From: an uncultured Thalassospira sp.
Lineage (GTDB): Bacteria; Pseudomonadota; Alphaproteobacteria; Rhodospirillales_A; Thalassospiraceae
Assembly: GCA_946885765.1 (NCBI GenBank)
Contig: CAMPHD010000004.1
Location: forward strand, 1 to 26,194
Reading direction: 5' to 3'
Length of the DNA: 26,194 bases
Within the stretch, counting starts at the first letter, position 1. Each line of letters starts with the position of its first letter. Under the pieces are notes generated by a model. It saw only the letters and a list, made by a program, of their open reading frames with translations, was not told the DNA's origin and searched no databases. Position numbers and translations under genes: made by a program. This document shows, piece after piece, positions 14,988-23,236 of the stretch.

Positions 14988-17858
14988 ATGAGTCTCACCC
15001 TCATTGTTTTGCTTCCCTTCCTTGGGGCGGTGTTACCCGCCGTCATGATCAGGGCCGGGCGCAATGCGTGCGCGACAGCAACCGGCTCGGTCACGCTGCT
15101 TGCCCTGATCCTGCTTATCGCCAAGGCGCCAGCCGTTATTGGCGGCGAAGTGTTTCAGGTCCGCTATGAATGGCTGACCGAACTGGGATTGAACGTGACC
15201 TTCTTCCTTGATGGTCTGGGATTGCTGTTTGCGACCCTGATCCTGGGGATTGGTCTGCTGATCATCATTTATGCCCGTTTCTATCTGTCGAAAGACGATC
15301 CGATGGGGCGGTTCTATGTGTTCCTGCTGCTGTTTCAGGGCGCGATGGTCGGCATTGTTCTGTCGGACAACATTCTGCTTCTGCTGATCTTCTGGGAACT
15401 GACATCGCTGTCATCCTTCCTTCTGATCGGTTACTGGAAGCATCTGCCCGAAGGTCGACAGGGCGCGCGTATGGCGCTGACCGTCACCGGGGCAGGCGGG
15501 CTTGCGATGATTGCCGGGATGCTGATCCTTGGAAATATCGTCGGGTCCTATGATCTGACGGTGATCCTGCAAAATGCCGATCTGATCCAGGCGTCCCCGC
15601 TTTATGTGCCAGCCCTTGTTCTGATCCTTCTGGGCTGCTTTACCAAATCCGCACAGTTCCCGTTCCATTTCTGGCTGCCGCACGCCATGGCAGCACCGAC
15701 GCCGGTTTCGGCCTATCTGCATTCGGCAACCATGGTGAAGGCGGGCATCTTCCTGATGGCGCGCATGTGGCCGGTTCTGTCGGGAACGCCGGAATGGTTC
15801 TATATCGTTGCGACCGCGGGTCTTGTGACCATGGTGCTGGGCGCATGGATTGCGATCTTCAAACATGACCTTAAGGGGCTTCTGGCCTATTCCACGGTCA
15901 GTCACCTTGGCCTTGTGACCATGCTGTTTGGTTTTGGCACGCCGATTGCCGCCGTTGCGGGCGTGTTCCACATCATCAACCATGCGACCTTCAAGGCGGC
16001 CCTGTTCATGACTGCCGGGATCATCGACCATGAAACCGGAACGCGCGATATTCGCCGTCTGGGCGGTCTGCTGAACCTGATGCCGATTGCCGGGACCATC
16101 GGGATTATTTCGGCCGCATCAATGGCCGGGATCGTTCCGTTGAACGGGTTCCTGTCCAAGGAAATGATGCTGGAAGAAGCATGGCACACCGTCTGGTTCG
16201 ATCAGAACTGGATCGTGCCGTTGCTGGCGACTGTTGGTGCGCTGTTCTCGGTTGCCTATTCGCTGCGCTTTATCTTCCATGTCTGGTTTGGCAAAACCCG
16301 TGATGAACTGCCCCATCATCCGCATGACCCGCCATTTGGCATGTGGGGGCCGCCTGCATTCCTGACAGTTCTGGTGGTTCTGATCGGTCTGTTCCCGGCG
16401 GCAATTGCCGGGCCGCTGGTGGCGGCCACGTCGAATGCGGTTACGGGGGGGAACCTTCCGGATTATTATCTGGCACTTTGGCACGGTCTGACCCCGGCAC
16501 TTGGCATGAGCGTGATTGCATTTATCGGCGGTGCGTTGATTTTGCTGCGCCATGGCGGGTTGATGTCGGTAACCGCCAACCTGTCGCGGCCCGATGCCAA
16601 GGCAATGTTTGATTGCCTGATCGTCAAGGTCGTCGCGCTGAGCCGCATGATTTCCGACAATCTGCACAACGGATCCCTGCAACGCTATCTGGCGGTCATG
16701 GTCTTTGCCGCGATTGCCATCGGGCTTTCAGGTTTCTATGCCGAACCCGATCATACCGCAGGTACGCGGGAGCTTCTGGCGGTTTCGCCGCCCGCTGCCA
16801 TTGGCTGGGTGCTTCTGGTCGGGACCTGTATTGCTGCGGTCGCGATGCATCACAACCGGCTTCTGACCCTGCTTTTGGTGGGTGTCATCGGTTTGATCGT
16901 CTCGCTTGGTTTCATCTATCTGTCCGCACCTGATCTTGCCCTGACGCAAATCTCGGTCGAGGTGGTGACGGTCATTCTGATGTTGCTGGCGCTGAACATC
17001 CTGCCAAAGGAAACCCCGAAAGAAAGCCAGCCGGGGCGCAAGTTCCGCGACTGGGTGATTGCAATCGCGGCAGGTCTAGGCATGGGCGGGGCTGTATGGG
17101 CGATCATGACGCGTGAACTGCCAAATTCGATTTCGGCCTATCATCTGGCCAATTCGAAAATCGAAGGTGGCGGGACCAACGTGGTGAACGTGATCCTCGT
17201 CGACTTCCGTGGTTTTGATACCTTTGGCGAGATCATCGTCCTTGGCATTGCCGCATTGTCGATCTTTGCCCTGATTGAAACCGTCACCCAGGGTGAGGCC
17301 GCCAAACGTCTTGCAAGCTGGGTTGTCGATAATCGCCGGTCGGCTGATCGCCATCCGATGATGATGGTCATTGCAACGCGGGTGATGTTGCCGCTGGCGC
17401 TTCTGGTCGGGGTTTACATTTTCCTGCGCGGACATAACGAACCGGGTGGTGGCTTTATCGCCGGTCTGGTCGTATCGGTCGCACTGGTCATGCAATATAT
17501 GGCGTCGGGCTTTGGCTGGACCCAGAACCGCATGAAGGCCAATTACCACGGCATGATCGGGTTGGGCGTGATTGCCGCGGCCATTACGGGTCTTTCGGCC
17601 TGGGTGGCGGGGCTGCCGTTCCTGACCAGTGGCTTTGTCCATGTTCATCTGCCGATTGTCGGCGAATTTGAACTGGCGTCTGCCATGGGCTTTGACCTTG
17701 GCGTGTTCCTGACGGTTGTCGGGGCGGTGACCCTTGCCCTTGCCAAACTGTCGCAGGTGGAACGCATGGCCGAACATGTCGACATCAATCCCGAGCCGAT
17801 GGACCATGATCCGTCCGCCGCGACCCCGCAGGTCGTGACAGCTGAGAAAGAGGCCTGA
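14988..17858 (+). CDS. mrpA: Mrp/Pha-type cation:proton antiporter subunit A-B fusion
   Basis: This 956-aa multi-pass protein is the largest subunit of the Mrp (Pha/Mnh) Na+ or K+/H+ antiporter. The N-terminal about 600 residues are NuoL/MrpA-like. They include Glu137 in FWELTS (equivalent of the key helix-5 Glu) and Lys220 in GCFTKSAQFPFHFWLP (helix-7 Lys), followed by APTPVSAYLHSATMVKAG. The MrpA-specific C-terminal part follows (FIYLSAPDLALTQISVE, then NVILVDFRGFDTFGEI). From about residue 791 the sequence is MrpB (VYIFLRGHNEPGGGFIAGLV). In many bacteria MrpB is a separate gene; here, as in the PhaAB of rhizobia, the two are one chain. Subunit C starts 4 nt after the stop. The complex exchanges cytoplasmic Na+/K+ for external protons and supports alkali and salt tolerance. 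Confidence 0.96.
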   Translation: MSLTLIVLLPFLGAVLPAVMIRAGRNACATATGSVTLLALILLIAKAPAVIGGEVFQVRYEWLTELGLNVTFFLDGLGLLFATLILGIGLLIIIYARFYLSKDDPMGRFYVFLLLFQGAMVGIVLSDNILLLLIFWELTSLSSFLLIGYWKHLPEGRQGARMALTVTGAGGLAMIAGMLILGNIVGSYDLTVILQNADLIQASPLYVPALVLILLGCFTKSAQFPFHFWLPHAMAAPTPVSAYLHSATMVKAGIFLMARMWPVLSGTPEWFYIVATAGLVTMVLGAWIAIFKHDLKGLLAYSTVSHLGLVTMLFGFGTPIAAVAGVFHIINHATFKAALFMTAGIIDHETGTRDIRRLGGLLNLMPIAGTIGIISAASMAGIVPLNGFLSKEMMLEEAWHTVWFDQNWIVPLLATVGALFSVAYSLRFIFHVWFGKTRDELPHHPHDPPFGMWGPPAFLTVLVVLIGLFPAAIAGPLVAATSNAVTGGNLPDYYLALWHGLTPALGMSVIAFIGGALILLRHGGLMSVTANLSRPDAKAMFDCLIVKVVALSRMISDNLHNGSLQRYLAVMVFAAIAIGLSGFYAEPDHTAGTRELLAVSPPAAIGWVLLVGTCIAAVAMHHNRLLTLLLVGVIGLIVSLGFIYLSAPDLALTQISVEVVTVILMLLALNILPKETPKESQPGRKFRDWVIAIAAGLGMGGAVWAIMTRELPNSISAYHLANSKIEGGGTNVVNVILVDFRGFDTFGEIIVLGIAALSIFALIETVTQGEAAKRLASWVVDNRRSADRHPMMMVIATRVMLPLALLVGVYIFLRGHNEPGGGFIAGLVVSVALVMQYMASGFGWTQNRMKANYHGMIGLGVIAAAITGLSAWVAGLPFLTSGFVHVHLPIVGEFELASAMGFDLGVFLTVVGAVTLALAKLSQVERMAEHVDINPEPMDHDPSAATPQVVTAEKEA

Positions 17859-17862
17859 TATC

Positions 17863-18219
17863 ATGGAGTTTCTTGTAGCAAGCAGTATCGGGCTTCTGAC
17901 CATGTGCGGCACTTATATGTTGCTGCGTGGTCGTACTTTCCCGGTGGTGATCGGTCTGGCACTTCTGTCCTATGCGGTGAACGTTTTTCTGTTCGCCATG
18001 GGACGCCTGACCATCGATATGCCGCCAATCCTGCGTGATGGTGTTACGGAATACACCGATCCGCTGCCCCAGGCACTTGTCCTGACAGCGATCGTGATTT
18101 CGTTCGGGATGACCGCACTGATCGTTGTGCTGTCGATCCGCGCCTATCTTGAAATCGGTAATGACCATGTTGATGGTCGCCCGGAAAGCGCGCCTTCCGA
18201 AGCAGGAGACAAAAACTGA
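17863..18219 (+). CDS. mrpC: Mrp antiporter subunit C
   Basis: This 118-aa NuoK-like membrane protein has three helices: about residues 4-20, 28-50 (FPVVIGLALLSYAVNVFLFA) and 70-98 (PLPQALVLTAIVISFGMTAL). The PQALVLTAIVI stretch is diagnostic of MrpC and NuoK. The hydrophilic tail after about 105 is short. It starts 4 nt after the AB subunit, and its TGA overlaps the ATG of subunit D (TGATG), so translation is probably coupled. Confidence 0.95.
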   Translation: MEFLVASSIGLLTMCGTYMLLRGRTFPVVIGLALLSYAVNVFLFAMGRLTIDMPPILRDGVTEYTDPLPQALVLTAIVISFGMTALIVVLSIRAYLEIGNDHVDGRPESAPSEAGDKN

Positions 18220-19754
18220 TGGGTCACTGGATTGTCGTTCCCATTGTGCTGCCTGCCGTGATGGCCGCCCTGATTGTTCTGGCCGTTCGGCATGACATTG
18301 TCTTGCAGCGCATATTCTCGATCACCTCGACCGTTGCCCTTGTGGCGGTCACCCTGTCGCTGGTGATTTTTGCCAATAACAACAACCCGGAGATGTACGC
18401 ACTTGGCGACTGGCCGGCACCGTTCGGGATCGTGATCGTACTGGATCGCCTGTCGGCGATGATGATCTTTCTGACCTCGATCCTCGGTCTTGGAGTCATC
18501 CTGTTTGCGTCAAGCGAATGGGATAAACGCGGCCAGCATTTCCACGCCCTGTTCCAGTTCCAGTTGATGGGGGTCAACGGTGCCTTCCTGACCGGTGACG
18601 TGTTCAACCTGTTCGTTTTCTTCGAGGTACTGCTGATCGCGTCCTATGGCCTGATGCTGCATGGTGCCGGGGCGGAACGCCTTAAGGCGGGCATGCAGTA
18701 TATCGTCATCAACCTGACGGGTTCGACCCTGTTCCTGGTCGGGGTTGGCATGATCTATGCCGTGACCGGAACACTGAACATGGCCGATCTTGCCATTCAG
18801 GTGCCGCAGGTTGCCGCAGGTGATGCTGCATTGCTGCGTGCCGGGGCGCTGATCCTGCTTCTGGTGTTCTGTGTGAAGGCGGCTTTGGTGCCGGTTCATT
18901 TCTGGTTGCCGGGGACTTATGCCAACGCACCGGCACCGGTCGCGGCCCTGTTTGCGATCATGACCAAGGTTGGGGCCTATTCGATCCTGCGCGTTTATTC
19001 GCTGGGCTTTGGCGAAAATGCCGGTGATATGGCATGGCTGGCACAGCCCTATATCCTGCCTGCTGCACTTGTGACGCTGGCGATTGGCATGATCGGGGTT
19101 CTGGCGGCCAAGCGGCTTAACGGCCTGATTGCCTTTTCCGTGATTGGATCGATGGGAACGCTTTTGATTTCCATCGCACTGTTTACCCCCGAAAGCGTTT
19201 CGGCCGGTCTTTATTATCTGCTGCATTCGACCTTTGCCGGGGCGGCCCTGTTCCTGATTGGTGACCTTGTCGCCTCGCGCCGGGGGTCGGTATATGGTGA
19301 CAGTCTGGAAAGGGCCCCGGTCTTCCATCAGTCCGGGTTGCTCGCCGTGCTGTTCTTTATCGCGGCCATCGCCATGGCCGGGATGCCGCCGCTTAGTGGC
19401 TTTATCGGCAAGCTTCTGATCCTTGATGCCGCGCGTGACAGCGATGCAATGATCTGGGTCTGGTCGGTTATTCTTGTGACGTCGCTGATGTGTATTGTCG
19501 GGTTCGGGCGCGCCGGTAGCATCCTGTTTTGGAAAAGTGCATCTGCTGAAGGCGAGATTGTGATCGAAGGAGCCAATTGGCCGGTTCTGCCGATTGTTGC
19601 GGCCTGCGGAATGCTCGTCGCGCTGGTCGCTTTGACCGTCTTTGCGGCATCGATTATGGACTACCTCGATGGCACGGCGGCGCAATTGTTTGACACCACG
19701 GACTACATCCGGGCTGTGCTGGGTGAAATACCCGTCACACAGCCTGGCCAGTAA
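18219..19754 (+). CDS. mrpD: Mrp antiporter subunit D
   Basis: This 511-aa NuoN/NuoM-like proton-channel subunit has about 14 helices. Key ionisable residues are Glu136 in FNLFVFFEVLL and Lys220 in FCVKAALVPVHFWLP, followed by NAPAPVAALFAIMTKVGAYSI. All are as expected for a functional MrpD. A VVASR-type loop and the PPLSGFIGKLLI motif (helix 12) are also present (MAGMPPLSGFIGK). It overlaps subunit C by one base pair and is followed after 20 nt by subunit E. Confidence 0.96.
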   Translation: MGHWIVVPIVLPAVMAALIVLAVRHDIVLQRIFSITSTVALVAVTLSLVIFANNNNPEMYALGDWPAPFGIVIVLDRLSAMMIFLTSILGLGVILFASSEWDKRGQHFHALFQFQLMGVNGAFLTGDVFNLFVFFEVLLIASYGLMLHGAGAERLKAGMQYIVINLTGSTLFLVGVGMIYAVTGTLNMADLAIQVPQVAAGDAALLRAGALILLLVFCVKAALVPVHFWLPGTYANAPAPVAALFAIMTKVGAYSILRVYSLGFGENAGDMAWLAQPYILPAALVTLAIGMIGVLAAKRLNGLIAFSVIGSMGTLLISIALFTPESVSAGLYYLLHSTFAGAALFLIGDLVASRRGSVYGDSLERAPVFHQSGLLAVLFFIAAIAMAGMPPLSGFIGKLLILDAARDSDAMIWVWSVILVTSLMCIVGFGRAGSILFWKSASAEGEIVIEGANWPVLPIVAACGMLVALVALTVFAASIMDYLDGTAAQLFDTTDYIRAVLGEIPVTQPGQ

Positions 19755-19774
19755 GCGGTGATGAAAGGATAGTG

Positions 19775-20269
19775 ATGATGTTGAAACGTTGTCTTCCCCA
19801 CCCGCTTCTGTCGTTGGCCCTGCTGGTTGTCTGGGTGTTGCTGGTCAATGAAATATCGGCCGGTGCCGTCGTGTTTGGCGCGATACTGGCGATTGTGGTG
19901 CCGTTGATCACGTCAAGCTTCTGGCCGGCCGCGCCAAAGGTCGGCAATGCCTATGCGATCTGCGAATACGGCCTGATTGTGCTGTGGGATATTCTGGTGG
20001 CGAATGTTGTTGTTGCCGGGTTGATCCTGTTTCGCAAGGCCGAAAGCCTTGAAACGAAATGCGTTGTCGTTCCGCTTGATCTGACCTCGCCCGAGGCGAT
20101 CACGACCCTTGCGGGGACGATCACCATGACGCCGGGCACCGTGACCATCGATCTGAGTGCGGATGCCAAAAGCCTTCTGGTGCATTGCCTGCATGCGCCG
20201 GACCCGCAGGGCGTGGTTGATGATATCAAGACCCGCTATGAAGGCCGTCTGAAGGAGATTTTCGAATGA
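19775..20269 (+). CDS. mrpE: Mrp antiporter subunit E
   Basis: This 164-aa protein has two or three N-terminal helices (about residues 8-50 and 62-84) and a soluble C-terminal domain carrying the family signatures VPLDLTSPEAITTLAGTITM and TPGTVTIDLS. ATG 19775 has AAGGAT about six nt upstream; an in-frame GTG precedes it and another ATG follows directly, so the exact start may shift by one codon. The stop overlaps the subunit F start (ATGA). It is required for assembly of the Mrp complex in characterised systems. Confidence 0.95.
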   Translation: MMLKRCLPHPLLSLALLVVWVLLVNEISAGAVVFGAILAIVVPLITSSFWPAAPKVGNAYAICEYGLIVLWDILVANVVVAGLILFRKAESLETKCVVVPLDLTSPEAITTLAGTITMTPGTVTIDLSADAKSLLVHCLHAPDPQGVVDDIKTRYEGRLKEIFE

Positions 20270-20535
20270 TCGAATATGCACTGAATTTCGGCTTTATCTG
20301 TGTGGCGGTGGCGCTTTTGATGAACCTGTGGCGTCTGGCCAAGGGCCCGACCATTGCGGACCGGGTTCTGGCCGTCGATACCATGGCGATCAATGCCATC
20401 GCCCTTCTGGTGCTGTACGGGATCGGCCGCGCAACCTCGATGTATTTCGAAGGGGCGCTTCTGTTTGCCATGTTCGGCTTTGTCTCCACCGTTGCCTATT
20501 GCAAGTTCGTCTTGCGTGGCGACATCATCGAATAG
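20266..20535 (+). CDS. mrpF: Mrp antiporter subunit F
   Basis: This 89-aa, three-helix protein has the MrpF hallmark RLAKGPTIADRVLAVDTM between helices 1 and 2, with the functionally important Asp in ADRVLAVD. Length is typical for the family (about 90 aa). It overlaps subunit E by four bases (ATGA) and is followed 11 nt later by subunit G. Confidence 0.95.
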   Translation: MIEYALNFGFICVAVALLMNLWRLAKGPTIADRVLAVDTMAINAIALLVLYGIGRATSMYFEGALLFAMFGFVSTVAYCKFVLRGDIIE

Positions 20536-20546
20536 GGAGAGAGACG

Positions 20547-20951
20547 ATGCCGTTTATTGCCGAACTCCTCATTTCCGTTCTGATCGTGATTGGCGGATTG
20601 TTCCTGCTGATCGGGTCGTTCGGGATGCTCAAACTGCGCGAATTGCTGCCGCGCCTGCATGCGCCAACCAAGGCAACGACGGTTGGTGTTGGTGCCATCC
20701 TGATCGCATCGATGCTGTTCTTCTGGATCGAGCGCGGGCATTTCACCATTCATGAATTGCTGATCACGCTGTTCCTGTTCCTGACAGCGCCGATCACCGC
20801 CAACCTGATCGCCAAGGCCTATATGCTGCGTCATGTTGATCCGCATACGGACCTTCCGGCAAGCGGGCAGGATGAAGGCTGGGCAACCTTTGATCCGGTC
20901 GGCCCGGATGGCTATGACCCCAGCGAAGAATACAAACCCGATCAGAAGTGA
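20547..20951 (+). CDS. mrpG: Mrp antiporter subunit G
   Basis: This 134-aa protein has three helices (about residues 5-27, 42-62, 70-92) and the signatures LLIGSFGMLKLRELLPRLHA and APTKATTVGVG, both characteristic of MrpG. A hydrophilic tail of about 35 residues (from HVDPHTDLP on) carries many Asp and Glu. The start at 20547 follows AGGGAGAGAG. The same frame is open further upstream, but only inside mrpF in another frame. It is the last gene of the operon, with a terminator 20 nt after the stop. Confidence 0.94.
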   Translation: MPFIAELLISVLIVIGGLFLLIGSFGMLKLRELLPRLHAPTKATTVGVGAILIASMLFFWIERGHFTIHELLITLFLFLTAPITANLIAKAYMLRHVDPHTDLPASGQDEGWATFDPVGPDGYDPSEEYKPDQK

Positions 20952-20969
20952 TCACGGGCGGATATTTGC

Positions 20970-20998
20970 AAACGGCACCGTTCATGCGGTGCCGTTTT
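20970..20998 (+). terminator. Intrinsic terminator of the Mrp operon
   Basis: AACGGCACCG (20971-20980) and CGGTGCCGTT (20987-20996) form a perfect 10-bp stem with a 6-nt loop, ending in four T. The T-run is short, but the stem is strong and the position is right. Confidence 0.82.
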
Positions 20999-21023
20999 GG
21001 TATGCTGTTAACAGGAAAACCGG

Positions 21024-21539
21024 ATGATCCTTGAAACCGAACGGCTTTGGCTGCGTCCGCGAACACTGAATGATCTTGAAGATTGTTTTTCAATGGATCG
21101 CGAACCCGGTGTGACCGACTTTGTTCAGGGACCATGGGCAGACGAAGCCGAACATCGGGCCTTCATCCATGATCGCATCACCATGGATTACGGGCCGGGA
21201 CTTGGATACTGGTCGCTGTTTCTGAAAACCGAACCGGATCGTTTCATTGGCTGGGTGTTGCTGATCCCCGAGGATGCGATCGGCCCGGAAATCGAAATCG
21301 GCTGGCGTTTGAAACCGGCTTTCTGGGGCAGGGGATACGCATCCGAAGCCGCAAATGCCCTGCTGTGCCACGGGTTTGAAAAAATGAAACTGCCGGGGTT
21401 CATTGCCTGCATCGATGCCCGGAATATCGGATCGCTTGCGGTGGCGCGAAAGATCGGTATGCGCCATCACAAGGCCGATGATGATGGCGTGCAATATGCC
21501 ATCACGGCGGATGATTTTGTGAAACGCCATCACAGATGA
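21024..21539 (+). CDS. GNAT-family N-acetyltransferase, RimJ/RimL type
   Basis: This 171-aa cytoplasmic enzyme probably transfers an acetyl group from acetyl-CoA to an amine, possibly a protein N-terminus. It opens with ILETERLWLRPRTLNDLED, the classic entry of this subfamily. The acetyl-CoA pyrophosphate-binding loop lies in WGRGYASEA (motif A), preceded by the beta-4 strand IEIGWRLKP. The C-terminal NIGSLAVARKIGMR is also typical. AGGAAA seven nt upstream supports the start. It follows the Mrp terminator and precedes rnhB by about 57 nt. The substrate is unknown, and resistance or detoxification roles are possible. Confidence 0.9.
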   Translation: MILETERLWLRPRTLNDLEDCFSMDREPGVTDFVQGPWADEAEHRAFIHDRITMDYGPGLGYWSLFLKTEPDRFIGWVLLIPEDAIGPEIEIGWRLKPAFWGRGYASEAANALLCHGFEKMKLPGFIACIDARNIGSLAVARKIGMRHHKADDDGVQYAITADDFVKRHHR

Positions 21540-21549
21540 CATTGCCGAT

Positions 21550-21580
21550 CTGCCCCTGATCTTGTTATGACAAGGGGCAG
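21550..21580 (+). other. Stem-loop between the acetyltransferase gene and rnhB
   Basis: CTGCCCC (21550-21556) pairs with GGGGCAG (21574-21580). A bulge follows, then CTTGT (21561-21565) pairs with ACAAG (21570-21574). The 3' arm runs into the AGGAGGG of rnhB. No T-run follows on the plus strand, so attenuation of rnhB translation or transcript processing is more likely than termination. Confidence 0.45.
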
Positions 21581-21596
21581 GAGGGCCGCGTTTCAC

Positions 21597-22241
21597 ATGC
21601 CGGATTTCAGCATCGAAGATCAGTATTGCGGGCGGATCGCCGGGATCGACGAGGTCGGTCGCGGGCCGCTGGCCGGGCCGGTGGTTGCGGCGGCTGTCAT
21701 TCTGCCGCGTGATGAACGGCTGCCTGAAATCCTGTTGGGTGAACTCAACGATTCCAAAAAGCTGTCGGTCAAGAAACGCGACTTTCTGTTTGAACTGATC
21801 ATGAGCTGTGCCGAGGTCGGCATCGGTGCGGCATCTGTCCGCGAGATCGACCGGATCAATATCCTGCAGGCAACATATGTCGCTATGCGCCGTGCGGTGG
21901 CGCGCCTGCCGCAATGCCCCGATCAGGCGCTGGTGGATGGCAATCGTGACCCGGGGCTGCCCTGTGCGGTGGAAACGGTCATCAAGGGCGATGGCAGGTC
22001 ATTATCCATCGCGGCGGCATCCATCGTTGCCAAGGTCGTGCGCGACCGCGCCATGACCCGCCTTGCCGTGCGTTATCCGCATTTCGGCTGGGATGGTAAT
22101 GCTGGCTATGGGGTGAAAAAGCATATGGAAGGGCTTGGCATTGTCGGGCCGACGCTCCATCACCGCCGCAGTTTCAGGCCGATTGCCGAATTGCTTGTCG
22201 ATTTGCCCGCGGATGATGGATCAGGTTTTACCGTGTCGTGA
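21597..22241 (+). CDS. rnhB: Ribonuclease HII
   Basis: This 214-aa enzyme nicks the RNA strand of RNA/DNA hybrids and removes misincorporated ribonucleotides. The family block GIDEVGRGPLAGPVVAAAVI supplies D18 and E19, and further acidic residues are D114 (VDGN) and D132 (IKGDGRS), with the conserved AAASIVAKVVRDRAM after them. The GYG.KKH motif that recognises the RNA-DNA junction is present (NAGYGVKKHMEGLG). AGGAGGG lies 11 nt before ATG 21597. The alternative ATG 21567 would add ten residues without a ribosome-binding site. Its 3' end overlaps the convergent LysR-type gene by 21 bp. Confidence 0.96.
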   Translation: MPDFSIEDQYCGRIAGIDEVGRGPLAGPVVAAAVILPRDERLPEILLGELNDSKKLSVKKRDFLFELIMSCAEVGIGAASVREIDRINILQATYVAMRRAVARLPQCPDQALVDGNRDPGLPCAVETVIKGDGRSLSIAAASIVAKVVRDRAMTRLAVRYPHFGWDGNAGYGVKKHMEGLGIVGPTLHHRRSFRPIAELLVDLPADDGSGFTVS

Positions 22242-23135
22242 TTTTGCTTCGATCTCGCGTAGCAGGCTGACGAAGGCACGCAAACCGGCTGATATGTTTT
22301 TGCGACTTGGATAATAGAAGGCCAGCCTTGAATAACTGGTCGACCATTCTTCCAGAACGCGGATCAGACGACCGGTTCGGATGTCATCCTCAACCAGCCA
22401 CAGCGGAAGATTGGCAAGTCCTGCTCCGGCTCTTGCTGCCTGCAAAAGCAGTTCCCCTTCATCCAGACAAAGCTGCCCGGGGACATCGATGCTGCGGATT
22501 TTATCCTTATACCGGAAATCCCAGGGATAGATCGCCCCGCTGCCAAGGCGGGATCGTATGCATTCATGGTTAAGCAGGTCGTCAGGGGTTTGGGGCCGTT
22601 CGCGTGTGGCGAAATAGGATGGTGCGCCGACAACGGCAAAACTCATCTCCGACCCGGCAGGGACGGCAATCATGTCGCGCGGGACTTCTTCAGCAAGGCG
22701 AAATCCCCCGTCAAAACCTTCGGCGACAATATCGACAAATCGCCCTTCGGTGACAATGTCGACCTTCATGTCCGGATAGCGGCGCATATATTCCAGAATA
22801 ACCGGTTTCAGGACAACACGCGCGGCCAGTGCGAAACTGTTTATCCGAAGTCGGCCAACCGGTGTGTTGCGATGCGCGTTGATGTTTTCGACGGCCTGAT
22901 GGATTTCTGAAACTGCAGGCGCAATACGGGCAATGAACCGGTCCCCGGCTTCTGTCAGCGAAACGCTGCGTGTCGTGCGATTGAACAACCGGACATCAAG
23001 CCGTTTTTCAAGAGCAGCAACCGCATTGGATAAGGCAGTGGGCGACATGCCAAGTTCATGTGCCGCTGCGCGAAAGCTGCCGCGGCGGGCAACCGCGATG
23101 ATGGCTTCCAGTTCGGTTAGGCCGGATTTATGCAT
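22221..23135 (-). CDS. LysR-type transcriptional regulator
   Basis: This 304-aa regulator has an N-terminal winged helix-turn-helix (about residues 5-62, with AIIAVARRGSFRAAAHELGM and LSNAVAALEKRLDVRLFNRT) and a periplasmic-binding-like effector domain from about residue 90. The effector domain contains GGFRLAEEVPRDMIAVP and GLANLPLWLVEDD, typical of the group that regulates small metabolic genes. It is transcribed divergently from the aldehyde dehydrogenase gene with a T-N11-A box in the 101-nt gap, so it likely controls that gene and itself. The effector is unknown. GGGA lies about 8 nt upstream of the start. The 3' end overlaps rnhB. Confidence 0.93.
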   Translation of the reverse strand: MHKSGLTELEAIIAVARRGSFRAAAHELGMSPTALSNAVAALEKRLDVRLFNRTTRSVSLTEAGDRFIARIAPAVSEIHQAVENINAHRNTPVGRLRINSFALAARVVLKPVILEYMRRYPDMKVDIVTEGRFVDIVAEGFDGGFRLAEEVPRDMIAVPAGSEMSFAVVGAPSYFATRERPQTPDDLLNHECIRSRLGSGAIYPWDFRYKDKIRSIDVPGQLCLDEGELLLQAARAGAGLANLPLWLVEDDIRTGRLIRVLEEWSTSYSRLAFYYPSRKNISAGLRAFVSLLREIEAKSRHGKT

Positions 23136-23164
23136 TATCCCGATTTTCGAAATTTAACATACAG

Positions 23165-23180
23165 GTTAATCTATATTAAC
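23165..23180. promoter_or_regulatory. LysR-type binding box between the regulator and aldehyde dehydrogenase genes
   Basis: GTTAA (23165-23169), six bases, TTAAC (23176-23180) form a perfect inverted repeat containing the T-N11-A pattern of LysR-type sites. It lies 57 nt upstream of the dehydrogenase start and 30 nt from the regulator start, where an activator would sit. Confidence 0.6.
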
Positions 23181-23236
23181 AGGATTATCGTGATTGCCTA
23201 GATTTTCTCCAACGACCCTGCAAAGGAGAAAACGGT

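Noticed and set aside
18510..19685. A 391-codon minus-strand open frame opposite mrpD
   Set aside because: Its composition (very rich in Arg, Gln, His, Asp) is the complement of membrane-protein codons; mrpD is certain.
20328..20546. A longer version of MrpG starting inside mrpF
   Set aside because: The extra residues are mrpF read in another frame; the family begins at the Met at 20547, which has its own AGGGAGAGAG.
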